From Epiperipatus broadwayi (taxonomy: Eukaryota; Onychophora; Udeonychophora; Euonychophora; Peripatidae), in contig JAQFVV010000017.1 in the NCBI GenBank assembly GCA_028023455.1, forward strand, positions 3,333,501 to 3,397,500: a DNA stretch of 64,000 bases. Direction: 5' to 3'. The number at the start of each line of letters is the position of its first letter. Position 1 is the first letter of the stretch. Below are positions 34,931 through 46,226 of the stretch, piece by piece. The notes under the pieces were generated by a model. The model saw only the letters and a program-made list of their open reading frames with translations. It made no database searches and was not told the origin of the DNA. A program made the translations under genes and the position numbers.

Positions 34931-36160
34931 AGAGAAAAAAAATCAGTTTAAATTCATACTGCAGTTGATTTACCCTTAAAAGAACATGTTTCTCAAACTT
35001 ATTTGAGATGATAGAATTTATACAAGGTGTTTAGCAACCTAAAATCAATGTATATATTTATTTTTTATACCTATGATATATCTAAGAATAAAAAATAAGT
35101 TTTAATTATAAAAAAAAAATCAAAATCAACAACAGCAAAAAACTTGCAAAATTTAAGAGATTACTTCTGATAGTGAGTAAAGTTTTAAAAAAACAAACTA
35201 TAGTATTATATATAAGCCTGGTATTGCTTCAAAATTGACTAATGACAATAATGTTATGGTTGCCACCAATATAGAAGTGTAATATATTATTATTAACATC
35301 ATTAATTTTGCGTTTGTTGAACTAAGTATATACAGTATATAAAAAATAATGACCGGTAGATTAATCTTTAATTTTAGCCAAATCAGTCCAAATCAGTTGG
35401 GCACAGAAAACTAGCAAAATAAAAATAGCTACACACTAATATAATCTACCATAACAATCGAAGAATATTAAAAAATAAATATGGTCAAATTATAAATTAT
35501 GTTGAATTGAGGGGTAAGCAATAACCATTAATAGATTTCAAAATTTTAAATGTTTTATGCTAGTACAATTGCAAAAATTGGTACTAAAAGATAAATACAA
35601 ACCAGACAAATAATCACTCGTGTGTTTACACTGGACCAGGAATCAACAATAACAGTAACATTAACATTAAAACGTAACCACTAAACATCACATGATCACC
35701 ACTCCTGCACTCACTGATTACTCAGGCTTGCACTGACTGGCGCTACTCATATAGAGAGTTTGGCCTCTGTGTAAACATTAAATCTGAAGTTTGCTTTATG
35801 CAGTTACCGTTATGGCACAATTTCATCTAATATGACAAAATTTAGAACACTACATAACTTTAAAAAATTATTTTTATAAATATGTTTTTACGATAGCAGT
35901 TAATTATATGCTATATTTATAGCTATTCAAAATATAAACACTACACAGTAACTTTACAATCAGTCATGTAACTTCACTAAAACATAATATTAATAGTGAA
36001 TTAAAGAAAAAACTCACATGATTAATGGTAAAAATAATTTCAAATAAATTAGGAGTACTAAACTTGCAAAAAAACCTAAGACTCTAACTATTGCCTGAAT
36101 ACACAATTATGTACCTTGCTCTATAAATAAATAAAATATCTTTTGAAATGAAATTACTAT
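34931..36160. other. AT-rich gene-free stretch
   Basis: The segment 35640-35770 has caacaataacagtaac, then catcacatgatcacc and ttggcctctgtgtaaac. It may be a very diverged family C repeat. Otherwise nothing was recognised. Confidence 0.4.
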
Positions 36161-36868
36161 ATATCAATATGACTGTAGAAAGGTGTAGGACTTATTACAA
36201 ACAAAAAGTGGAAGAACAACATTGTATGCATGGTTGGTCTAGCAGACAGAGTGGCAAGATTAGTTAATGAAAGATGCCAAAAAAGATAATTCAAATGTAC
36301 GCCTTAACAACGGATGTACAAAATGCTTTTAATCAGTCCAAAAAAAAATTTAAAATTGACTTACCCAGACTTTAAGGCTAGAACTGGTAAACGATTGAAT
36401 AAAAATGCTGTAGGTAAATAGAAAAAGAAAAACTATAATATGAATTCTTTTTTTCAGAAAATATTAAAGTGGAAATGAAAAGACATATCTGAATTAAGGA
36501 TATAACCGAATTCGATTGTATTTTGACTAAGAAAAAATATGAATTTCAAGATAGATTCAACACACGGATTAATGAGAAGATATGGTGTTAATGCATAAGT
36601 AGAGAAGTAGAAACTATTAAAAAGTCCGTATTAATGGTTGATATTCCTAATCTGCAAAAATATTCAATAAAATTAAAACAATTTCCAAAGTGTTTCATAT
36701 AAAGATTACCGATACTCTTTTAAGAATCTTATTAAAAACTTGACAATGATAGGGTATATAAAAAAGCAAAAATTTAAGAGAATACATGAAGTAAAGAATA
36801 TGAAATGTTTTTTAAATAATACTTTAAGAATTTTAATACAAGAATAGTGTATATATATAAGCTAAATG
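36160..36868 (+). pseudogene. Decayed LINE fragment, upstream part
   Basis: Scattered matches to the LINE at 10.4-12.3 kb are visible. Examples are ttgtattttgactaagaaa beside attatattttgactattag, and aatttcaagatagattcaac beside gtatttcaagactgcaatcg. Both are followed by ggtgttaatgc or a close equivalent. All frames are interrupted. It seems to continue at 37345 after an inserted ribozyme-repeat pair. Confidence 0.45.
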
Positions 36869-37345
36869 TAATTAGAAGGGGGGTTCAAACTCCTTTCAGT
36901 CATCCACTCGATCTTCATAACCAATCTCCAATATAAATATTTCGTGCTGAACCAGCACTATTCAGTTGATCCAGATCATCATCATCACACACATATAATC
37001 AGTTCTTGGCTTATATTAAGATAGCAAGTCTTTTAAACTTTAATGGATAGACTTCAATCCTCTCCACTTTTCAACTCTTCAACTACCCATATCATTGAAA
37101 ATCTGATGGCATGTAGAAGATTGAAGCCTGTCCATTAAAGTTTAAATATTTGCTATATAAGCCGAGCACTTATTATATATGTGTGGGGGGGGGGTATGTG
37201 GGAGATGATCTGGACCAACTGATGAGTGCTGGTTTGCATCATTAATCTATATGTGGTCACGTGTATTGGTTATATAAGATAGAGCAAATGAATGGAGTTG
37301 AAAGTATAGGTTTAAATCCTCTCTAATTTAAGAAGAATTAAACAA
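36869..37345. repeat. Inverted pair of ribozyme-repeat family A
   Basis: The left part (36869-37120, minus-type) starts agctaaatgtaattagaagg. The right part (about 37121-37345, plus-type) ends ggtttaaatcctctctaatt. The left hammerhead (near 36930-36985) has CTGAATAG instead of CTGATGA. The right one (37210-37245) keeps CTGATGA but has lost GAA and stem III. The pair interrupts a LINE relic. Confidence 0.75.
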
Positions 37346-37745
37346 CTAGATTATTGTAAAATGATATAAAAAATTATGAATGGGCTAGAAAATGTATAAA
37401 AAGAAATAAATTCCAAAAGTACAAAACATCTTAGTATTGGAAGGAACATTATTTCTGGAATAATAGAAGATGAAACTAATTAGTTATAGTAAAAAAAAAA
37501 AAAAGAGATGACATCATGAAATGTGGGAAAATGTTGTATAATATATATAGTAATAAAAAATAAAATATCTCCTATAGTTCTTACATTTTTTGAAATGCCC
37601 AGCATTTCAAAAGAAGTAAGACATGCAATTAAATCTACAATAAAAGGAAAAGCTCCAAAAAATAATGAAATCGATATCTTAAAAGAATTACGTGAATAAA
37701 TATAAAATTTTTCATCAAAGTTATAAATCAAATGTTTAACTATTG
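37345..37745 (+). pseudogene. Decayed LINE fragment, RT start
   Basis: Positions 37600-37704 read EMPSISKEVRHAIKSTIKGK, then APKNNEIDILKELRE. This is the region just N-terminal of the reverse-transcriptase palm in RTE-like LINEs ('s..EV..AI......KAPG.DeI..ElLk'). The equivalent piece is at 12157-12245. The frame is open only locally. Confidence 0.65.
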
Positions 37746-38164
37746 TAAGAAAACAGTGTAAATGAAAGGAGTTATTATATTTATTAATAGAATCAGTCCA
37801 TAGAAGATAACGTAGAAGATCACATGTATTATTTTGCTTTTCAGTGAATTTTTACATTACATCTTTATTAGGTGTATCCAAGAATAATTTTTCCCAGTTT
37901 GTAAAATTGATTAATTTCCTTATAACATGTTAAAGTTTTTTTTTATTTTTTATTAGACATAATTCATTTATACACAAGTGAAGTTTTCTAACTATATATG
38001 ATTTTGAGTATATACAATAGATCACATGAATTGCCGATTTAAGCATCAAAAGAATTTTTATTTATTTTGAAATAAAAACATTTTCTTCAAAGACGAAAAA
38101 ACAATTTCCTGTCACAGGTACTAGAAATTGCATAGCCTAACTGGTAATCGTTTTTACAATTGGA

Positions 38165-38390
38165 TATTTAATAAAGATTACTAGATGGACAATTGAAATT
38201 TTAAACTGGATTCCAAGAGATTGTAAAAGACCCAGAACGAGACCACTTATGAGATGGATGGGTGAAATAAGAAAATGTGCAGGAGTGATGTGGAGAAGAG
38301 AAGCTAAAGATAGGAAAAGATGGATTGAACTTGGAGATACCTTCATCCTGCAGTGGTTTGAGAATGGTTGATGATGATGATGATGACTAG
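38165..38390 (+). pseudogene. LINE 3'-end fragment with GAT-repeat tail
   Basis: Translated, it keeps RWTIEILNWIPRDCKRP, then RWMGEIRKCAGVMWRREAKD and RKRWIELGDTFILQW. A gatgatgatgatgatgac tail follows directly. It is very close to the 59745-59935 segment. The copy begins abruptly, so it is a short 5'-truncated insertion, and one of the youngest LINE copies here. Confidence 0.85.
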
Positions 38391-38789
38391 TGCATAACAC
38401 AATATTTGTAACAAGTTAATGCTTGTTTAGGTATGATTTTAAAAAATGATGGTATTTGAACATTTTTCAAGTAAAATTTTGTTTTATTTTAAAATTATTT
38501 ATTATATTATTATACAGACATTTGTCAGCAGTATGTAACAAATTTAATAAAAGATTTTTTCAATTTTTAAAAAAATAGTGAAGATGTATCAGATGTTTGA
38601 AAGAAAGGAGTAAGAAAGATGATAACGATATTAGATATTGCAGATCTATCAACTTTCACTTTCAGTTCTATATAGAATCTTTACCAAGATAATTACAATA
38701 TATATAGCAATTTTAGATTTTAATCAACCAAAAGAATAAGCGAAATTTAAAAGCACTTTTAAAAAACAAGCTTCTATAAGCGTTTCTGT

Positions 38790-39625
38790 GGTAATGATGA
38801 TAGATATAGACGCAGAATATTGTCACATTTTATTTATCAAATGCAACAATTAGATTACATTGGGATAATAAGTTTAATGTCACATTTTAAGACAGAATGA
38901 TTCTATTACCCCCAAAACTTTTTATACCTCTTTTACAAGATATATTTTGTGGATTAAAATGAAAAGCAATGAGATTATTTATAATATGACTTTTGCATAG
39001 GATATGGTTGTTTTTGCAAATAGTGCTTCGGAGCTTGAGAAGTATTACATTACTTATCAGAGGAAAGTAAGATTAAAGATAAAAGCTAAACTTAATTAGT
39101 GGTCAATGGATTTCCTCAGATGGAAGGTTGATAATCATAAGTGAGAAGAAAATTATGTATAGGATGGTAAGATCAGAGGTAATATAATAGATGAAATTAA
39201 TCAAGTAAATTTGGGTGAAATGCTTTTGATAGAAATATCTTAATATTAAAAGAAATTGTCTATTTAAAAGTAAATGTTTTTAAATAGACTATTTTACCAG
39301 TTTTTCATTTATAAATCCGAGACATGGACATTTATCAGAAGAGTAATACATAGAGAGGAATAACAAGAAGAAATCGCAATACATAGATAAAAGAACAAAT
39401 AGTTGTCACTAATACTACAGAAACAATTACGATGAAAAAAGCACCTGAATGAATTTTTAAAAAAATTGGATTAATGGACAGTTAAAGTTTTAAATTGGAT
39501 TCCAAAAGATTGTAAAAGATCTAGGATGTAGTCAAGTTTACTGCTATGTTTTGATGAACAAAAGTTAGCTATTAGACTATTCTGCAAAGGATTGATATTG
39601 TTTGAAAATGATGACGAAAATGTTT
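38790..39625 (+). pseudogene. Decayed LINE, RT core and C-terminus
   Basis: The segment near 38985-39040 reads TFA-stop-DMVVFANSASELEKYY, the reverse-transcriptase catalytic motif C region ('FADDivvfAns..eLe') with the first Asp codon lost. Upstream 38895-38975 matches the RT motif B region (PKLFIPLLQDIFCGLK-like). The end near 39478-39620 matches the LINE C-terminus. Many stops and frameshifts are present. Confidence 0.7.
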
Positions 39626-39949
39626 GAATTGTCAGCTATAAAATAACCTATTTATATTTTTAAAAAATTATCTTTGCAAATTGATAAAAAAAAAAAAATT
39701 AAATTGTAGGTATCTTTTGTTCTTTAAAATTTATATTTATAAATTTTAAGATGGTTAATAGTTATTAATATATATACCACTTCGAGATTATTTCTCATGA
39801 TTGATTTACTAATTAAATGAAATACTCTTAACTCCAAACATAAGACAATTATTTTTTTTCTTTCTAATATTAGAGAAAAGATCGAACTTAAAAAAAAAAG
39901 TTACATATTAAAATACAGGCGCATGTATATATATATGCAGGTTCGTTCT

Positions 39950-40160
39950 GTTGATAAAAGCATTTGTTTAAAAAGAAATGCAAAATTAATGTCAAAATTC
40001 CAGAAAATTTTTGGATGGATTACTGGCTACAGTCTAGCCAATATAGACCAATTATTGTTGGGTATTAAAAGACTTATAACCTCTTGAGAATGACTAAGCG
40101 GACAATTGAATAAATCAAAACAATGAATGAAATAAAATTATCTGAATGATTTTATATTTG
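39950..40160 (+). pseudogene. Decayed LINE fragment, internal
   Basis: Sequence with aaagaaatgcaaaattaatg and atttgactaaagatttcagt resembles the internal regions of the LINE relics at 10.4-12.2 and 36.2-36.9 kb. Weak similarity only. Confidence 0.3.
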
Positions 40161-40309
40161 ACTAAAGATTTCAGTCCAAATTTAGATTTAAGTACTCAAG
40201 GCAATGATGAGACCCCATTTTCAATAGTCGCTGTATTTATTATTATTACTTAGATACGATTATTTTATGTAATATAATTTACATAAATTATAATATATAT
40301 TGCTAGTAG

Positions 40310-40510
40310 AGATAATAGATAAGGTTGAAATCTGAAATTGAATTCCAAGAGATCGTAAAAGACCTAGAAATAGACTTCATGTGAGATAGGTGAAATATGG
40401 AAATGTGCTGGGGTGATGTGAAAGAGAGGTTAGAAATCGGAAATGGATTAAACTTGGAACGTTCATTCTGCAGGGGATGGATACTTGTTGAAATTGATGA
40501 TGATGAATTT
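40310..40510 (+). pseudogene. LINE 3'-end fragment with GAT-like tail
   Basis: The order ttgaattccaagagatcgta, aaagacctagaaatag, gaaatgtgctggggtgatgt and cattctgcaggg matches the C-terminal LINE segment. It ends in gatgatgatga. There are small deletions and stops throughout. Confidence 0.7.
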
Positions 40511-40699
40511 ACATCATAATCTTTGCTAATCACTTTCAATATTATCAACCATATAATCTCTTAACTATTCACCTTATATCTATAAAATATTTCCAAAGAT
40601 TTTTTGTTAAATTATACTTGATATGCTTAATTAATGATGCAATTTATTTTAAATGTATTTTTATATGGGTAAATATTTGAAACACAGGTACTCCCCACA

Positions 40700-41055
40700 C
40701 ACCTGGAGCCTAATTATAAATAGAGGGGATTTAAACCCAGACTTTCAAGCACCCTTCAAACATCCACACTATCTCATACCACTGATGCCCATGACTACAC
40801 ACATGTAGAAAAGATAAGTAATCACCGATATCCGTATTTCGTGCTGAACCAGCACTCATCAGTTGGTCAGATTGTGTGTGGGAGATGATAATCAGAACCA
40901 ACTGATGAGTGCTGGTTCAGCACAATATATATATATATATATTGGTGATTATTTATCTTTTCTACATGTGTGTGATGGTGTTTATCAGTGGTATGAGATA
41001 GTGTGGATGGTTGAAGGATGCTTGAAAGTCTGCATTCCTCTCTATTTTTATATGT
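40700..41055. repeat. Inverted pair of ribozyme-repeat family A
   Basis: The left half (40715-40875, minus-type) and right half (40876-41045, plus-type) are head to head. The left carries a good hammerhead. The right keeps the strands of stem I, CTGATGA and stem II, but the GAA box has lost its G and stem III is replaced by an (AT) run (40924-40942). The open frame at 40863-41093 is this repeat, not a gene. Confidence 0.8.
40815..40870 (-). ncRNA. Type I hammerhead ribozyme
   Basis: On the minus strand ACCAA, CTGATGA, stem II GTGCTG/CAGCAC, GAA, stem III ATACGGAT, H17 A (40829), then TCGGT. Stem II here has the canonical G-C first pair, the best stem II in the window. Inner stem I has one mismatch and stem III has one A-G mismatch. 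Predicted cleavage is between 40829 and 40828. Confidence 0.75.
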
Positions 41056-41279
41056 TATATCGAGTGATATTACGATTGATCTATTTTGATTAATATATAC
41101 TTCTACAAAGTTTTCAATGAAAAGTCAAATTATTCTAGTGCTATAACAGAGAAATTAAAAATATATGTGCGCCTCATAATTTAACCCATTAATAGATAAT
41201 TAACGTTGGTACATACTTTAATAATATATAGTAAAACATAAAAAATAATGGATATTTCTGTAATATAATTTTTACTATA

Positions 41280-41530
41280 CACTCTTATGCGAGTTACTGA
41301 GTGGTTTCTATCCACTTTTAATACCTTGTGGAGGGATGTAATTATAAACATATGACGAGACAAGTGAAAAAGATCTATGATCTCTAATATGCACATTTCA
41401 CACAGAATCAGTACTCATCAGTTGACCCAGACCTCAATACCTTGCGAGAGTGCTATAGTGAAAATTATACTACAAAAATATAATTTATAATTGGCTAATT
41501 TCTAGTCTAATGAATGATTAATAAAAATAA
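41280..41530 (-). repeat. Ribozyme-repeat family B copy
   Basis: It shares the hammerhead block with family A but has a different 3' region on the minus strand: ACATCCCTCCACAAGG, AAAAGTGGATAGAAACCACT and TCGCATAAGAG. The same order is found on the plus strand at 55240-55400. Next to it (41485-41530) is attggctaatttctagtcta, which also accompanies the copies at 55070 and 57915. Confidence 0.65.
41375..41432 (-). ncRNA. Type I hammerhead ribozyme (family B)
   Basis: CTGATGA and GAA are intact. Stem II is GTACTG/CTGTGT with weak pairs. Stem III ATGTGCAT gives three pairs with the first loop bases TG. H17 is A (41388). Inner stem I is reduced to about two pairs (TCAA against TTAGA), while the outer GATCAT strand remains. 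Probably weakened. Confidence 0.6.
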
Positions 41531-41704
41531 TGGATCTTAGGATTTAAGTAAAAAAAAAAACAACTACACTATTAAAAATGTTACCTGGAATGTATACACA
41601 CAGACACATAAAAAAATAGTTTGTAGGAGTTTTGAGATGTTGATAAAAATAAAAAGTTATAATAAGCCATTATATTTTGAATAGAATAATGAAAAAAAAT
41701 TATA

Positions 41705-41815
41705 TAGATAAAAAAATAGAGCTAATGTCTTTATTGCTCAGAAGTTCATAAATAAGTGCAAAAATCTTTCTTGGGACCTCTACCAACTGTGCCAACAACT
41801 TAGGGTTTAGATAAA
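41705..41815 (-). repeat. tRNA-derived SINE remnant
   Basis: The segment tctttattgctcagaagttc, then ttgggacctctaccaactgt, matches the SINE family at 3765-3997 and 25300-25425 with internal deletions. Confidence 0.5.
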
Positions 41816-41889
41816 TAAATAGCCACCATCAGTTATCTGCTACTTCTTTGGTACATTTTATTTTACTAACTTGTGTTGTTTACTTATGT

Positions 41890-42215
41890 CTTATTAAAAG
41901 GGACTTGGAACTCAGATTTTCAAGCTTCCTACATCTATATGCACTCTATCTTACATCACTGCTACAAATGACCACATACATGTAAAAAAGAAATGATTAA
42001 TATGTGTATTTCATGCTAAAACAGCAGTCATCAGTTAGTCTAGATCATCTCCCACACGTAAATACAATTAGTGCTCAGTCTATATTAGTATAGCAAATCT
42101 TCCAACATTAATGGACAAGCTTCAATCTTCTCCCTCCAACTCTTCAGCCATCTACATCATTGAAAATCCGATGATGGAAAACTCAAAGCCCATATTACTA
42201 ACAAGTTGTTTATAT
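41890..42215 (-). repeat. Ribozyme-repeat family A copy
   Basis: The landmarks on the plus strand are cagattttcaagcttcctac, the hammerhead block, atacaattagtgctcagtct, ttaatggacaagcttcaatc and gaaaatccgatgatggaaaa. It is slightly truncated at the far end. Confidence 0.75.
41990..42050 (-). ncRNA. Type I hammerhead ribozyme
   Basis: CTGATGA and GAA are intact on the minus strand. Stem II is TGCT/AGCA with a C-T mismatch at its base. Stem III ATACACAT (3 bp), H17 A (42001). Inner stem I is CTAA against TTAA. The core is intact but the stems are weaker than consensus. Confidence 0.65.
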
Positions 42216-43390
42216 TTGAAAAGTTTACAATTTTTCCATACATTCAACATAAAATAATATAGTCGAAACGTTGGAATATATTATTGTACATTATAATAGT
42301 TCATATTATAATAAATCAAGAATTACAAAAAAGTTTGGCCCTGGATTGTATATACATTCAACATATACTGATAGATGATGGAAATAGTCCAACATATTAT
42401 CACAACAAAAAACATTTTATTTTACTATCTCTTAAAATCTACATCATAAACTTTATAAAGTAACATTCAATACATGTAAAAGAAATCCATTATAGCATAA
42501 AATATACACGTAGATGTATAATTACTTACGGCATAAGATAAAAAAAATAGAGGATATTTTGTATTTTCTTATACAAGCTTACACTATAGATTTACTGTAT
42601 TCATTCTCATGAGTCCTTTTCAAAGGCCAATCTGTAGCCAAAATTTAGTTATTTTGTTATATATAAATTGGATATTAAAAAAATCAGTTTTCTAAATATA
42701 TTGCTCTGAATTAATATTTCAGCCAGAAATGGTTTTCATCAGTGTCCAAAAATAATACATATCAATTACTATACAATTATAAACAGAATTAGACTTAATT
42801 AAGCAGCTTTAATTAATTAAAACTATATAAAATGTCATTAAACGTGAGTAGTAAGATCGTTTGAAAACATGTCATTCCTAGGATCTCGACAATAGCACTA
42901 GTAATTTGATTTTCAAAGTTAAGTCGTTGCGCAGTCTTAAAAAGTAGCTAGCTATGAAAACTATCGATCAGAAATATATAAGTATTATTGCTTTGCAATT
43001 ATAGGAATGCTTTGAAACTTGGATATATACAAATAAACTTCCACTAGAGGCTAATATTGTTATAATAAATATTATATTCCAACACTTGTTTACATATATA
43101 TGTTAGATAAAATTCAAAATAAAACTTACTGCAAATGATAACAGCAAAAAGAAAAAACTGGTTAAAATTTTAGTCAGCGAACCGTTTGTATAAAAAAACG
43201 TAAGTTTTTAAAGCTTAATTTAGATATTTCATAATGTGGATAAATCTGTACTTAAAGTATATATGAGCCAGATGGACGCAATTCACAATTTAAATAATAA
43301 TAAAATCAATTTTTTATAAATAAAAAAAAAGTCTAAATTTATACGGAAGTTAGGGGATAAAGTCATGTTATACCTTTTTTTTTTCTTTCT
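42216..43390. other. AT-rich gene-free stretch
   Basis: Nothing definite. The phrase agtcgaaacgttgg at 42261 recalls a retroelement 3' region but was not assigned. Confidence 0.45.
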
Positions 43391-43394
43391 ACTA

Positions 43395-43560
43395 AAAGAT
43401 TATAGATTATTTGTCTCGTGCGCGTGCGGCTCAACGGCTGTCTGCGTGTAAAAAGGCCCGTGCAGGTGGAGAAATGTCGAAGCGGCAAGCAAAATTCTGC
43501 ACCTGCAAAATTGGATTCTAAACCTCTTTCTGTTTTCAAGTAAAGCGCCAATTTGCAACA
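43395..43560 (-). other. CpG-containing segment, possible exon or promoter
   Basis: The segment 43410-43515 is unusually rich in C, G and CpG (gtgcgcgtgcgg, cggctgtctgcg) for this window. On the minus strand there is an acceptor-like attttgcag followed by an open frame (GAEFCLPLRHFSTCTGLFTRRQPLSRTRTRQ) and a donor-like AGGTATAA near 43375. No protein family is recognised. It could be an untranslated exon, a promoter, or an inserted element. Confidence 0.2.
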
Positions 43561-43997
43561 GTTCTCTCAATGTCTACTATTATTACCATTTTAAAATAGA
43601 AAAAATTATGAGTAAAAAAGATTTCACTTTCACAAACTGAAATGGTTTCATTATTCATGAATCTAAACTCGCATAAACTAATTTCGTTCATTTATCTACG
43701 CAAAATAATTATTTAATCTAGTATTAAAAGAGATTAAGCATATTTTTAAAAAAAATAAATAAATTACAATCTCTCAATTTCTTATATATATATGTTGGAA
43801 AACAAAGATTCTTTAAATAATTTACATTTTCTAAAATAAACCGCTTAATTAGCAATTAATACGTAAATAATGTCTTACATATAATAAAAGTTGTGCGTAC
43901 AATATACTGTTTATATATATATATCAGTTAATACTGAACGCATGTAAATAAGCATTTATGATCAAACATACTTAAAAAAGAAGCACCCGTTACAGAA

Positions 43998-43999
43998 AC

Positions 44000-44026
<27 letters not shown>
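43998..44026 (+). repeat. (GT)n microsatellite
   Basis: A run of about 13 GT units, followed by agagagaaaatgtgtgcgcgc. Confidence 0.95.
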
Positions 44027-44033
<7 letters not shown>

Positions 44034-44689
44034 AAATGTGTGCGCGCAAAATATTATCAAATAGTTTAATATAGCCGTAAATATATATATATATCTCAAA
44101 TATTTTAAACGGTTTGATTATCAATGTAAAGTTTTTCCGACCCTAATCTAATTTAAAACTTTCGTAATATACAACTTTTTAAAATGAAAACAATTCAACA
44201 AAGCAAAATAAAAGACTTAATTAAAGGATTAAACTGATATTCCGAAATCTCTTCTATACACATCGGGCAAGAACAACTCAATTTAAACTTGTTCTAAAGA
44301 TTATTTTATTACTATAATTTATTTAATACATGAGATTATATACTAATTTAAAAATGCATACATATATTTATGAATTTTTCAATTAAAAATAATAATAATA
44401 CAATCAGACTTTGAATTGAATTCACTATCGCAATTTCAGAAAATGACCTACATAAGGATAACAAAGGCCTCCAAAAAAATTAATGACCGTAGAAATAAAA
44501 TAATGTGTTAGTATAAATAACAATAAATCTTTTAAATTGCAACTTAAATTTCCAGAACATTCACAAAAAAATCCTTTCGAAAATGTTTTGAAATTTTTAA
44601 TCAGTATGTTAATCAATCGAGTGTTAATCTGCAGTGTTGGTTTGAGATAGTTGGCAATATTAGTCATAAATGGTTCGATATTGTGCTAT

Positions 44690-44795
44690 CTTACCTGATT
44701 TACTCTTATCAGCGACAATGCACACTCTCCGCGCTGCGCCGTAAATCTGTACTTCGCTACAATCTCGTCGATACGCCTCGACGTTTTATACGCCA
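44690..44795 (-). promoter_or_regulatory. Candidate core promoter, first exon and splice donor
   Basis: On the minus strand GCGTATAAAACG places a TATA box at 44783-44790. About 30 bases further, a start site would fall near 44755. The following 60 bases are CpG-rich (GGCGCAGCGCGGAGAG) and end in AAATCAG followed by GTAAG, a strong splice donor between 44695 and 44694. Inverted CCAAT boxes (attgg) lie upstream near 44838, 44933 and 45040. The first exon would be non-coding. No downstream coding exon was identified, so this is inference from signals only. Confidence 0.35.
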
Positions 44796-44819
44796 CAGGC
44801 AAATTTAATATGTTTATCA

Positions 44820-46188
44820 CTATTCTAATTAAATGATCGATTGGTAAAATTATTATCTTAGATATGCAACTTTGACGAAACGCTCCTTCTACAGAATTTT
44901 AATATTTATTTAGTAGTCTGCGCAAGTCAAATCATTGGCTAATATTTGATAGGGAGACAAAAGTATCAGTTTTTGGGCCCGACCAACACATTATTCTGTG
45001 AACCTGAAGTCTTAGCAACAAAATGTCAAGATTTCAATCATTGGTTAATCATGGACAGACGATTCAGCAATATTGTTTGTCGTCCACGCGCGCTACCAAT
45101 CATTCAAATTTTGTTTTATTATTATTTTTTTTTATTACTAGATTAAAGCATTAAAGACAATATATCTATCTAAGACAAGTTGAATTTATTATTGCTTAAA
45201 TTTTGTCTGTTTTTTTTTTTTACAATTTAATCATTTGTGAATAGACTTCGATTTTATTTGAAAGCATTTTTTTGATTGGTTTGCTACTTACTTGTATCTA
45301 TTTTAGTCCGCCATTAATGTTTTTTTTTAAATAGATCAGTTCGAAGAAATATTTTATAATTATACTTAAGTAAACAAATAAAATTAAATTAAACGAAAAT
45401 AAAATAAAAATCTATCTGGAAACTATAAAATGAAAAAAAGAAAGGCATTTTTTCATGCAAATCATAACCTGACGCAATTTATTAAAAAGTGTGCGAGATG
45501 AAGAGATTCGTAATTCCTTAGTCTTAAAAAAAAATTAAGATGATTTATATATTAATAGAATTCACGCTATTATTTTTATTTTTCTCCAATATGTCTACAT
45601 ATACAAATATTTTATTAATATATAAAACCGTAACAGTTTCTTAATTAACTTGGACTTGCGCAATTTCTATTGTAAGTTTATAATTTATACATGTAGAGAT
45701 TCAAATAAATAGACATCGTTTTGAAAATATCTAATTTAAAACTAGTTGATTTGCAATTTAATTATAATTTTAAACAATTATTTTTCAAAATAAATTAATT
45801 TATATATGTAGTTTACAAAAGCCGTCACTGATTAGAACAGTATATAATTTCAAAATTCTTTTATAGATCTCTTTATTTGAGCAAATTGATACTTCATTTT
45901 AGTCAAATTAATTGTCCAACAAGCATGGGAGGGTTGAAAACTACTCAAACTTTCATCGTACGGCCTAGTGAATACTTTCCTATTCCTTCATACTGAGGGT
46001 GGGAAGATCTTTATTTTGGAGTGGGTTATGTATAAGGGATGAAATACTTTACTTTTTCTTTATTATTATCTAATAGGCAATGTGTTATAGTGACGTTGAA
46101 GAATTTGAATCCAGAATTTTGACCGCGTCTTAAGTTTTTTCCGGCGATGATGAAAGTCACCGCCACAAAAAATGTGTATTTCTTTTTT
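44820..46188. other. AT-rich stretch, possible upstream region of the candidate promoter
   Basis: Short G and C containing blocks lie at 44970-45100 (the open frame at 44946-45146 has no domain). There is no clear gene or repeat. Confidence 0.35.
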
Positions 46189-46226
46189 AAGTGTCATAGC
46201 CACAACCTCTCGACCACCAATGCAAA
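46189..46226 (-). repeat. Truncated tRNA-Gly-like SINE
   Basis: The plus strand reads aagtgtcatagccacaacct, then ctcgaccaccaatgc. Both ends of the SINE seen at 8091-8189 are present, but the anticodon and T-arm middle is deleted. Confidence 0.65.

Noticed and set aside
44425-44667. 80-codon minus frame directly downstream of the candidate splice donor
   Set aside because: It would lie inside the first intron and has no recognisable domain or acceptor site. It is probably chance.
46145-46225. C/D-box snoRNA suggested by gatgatgaaag
   Set aside because: No D box CTGA at a suitable distance and no terminal stem. The following sequence is a truncated SINE.
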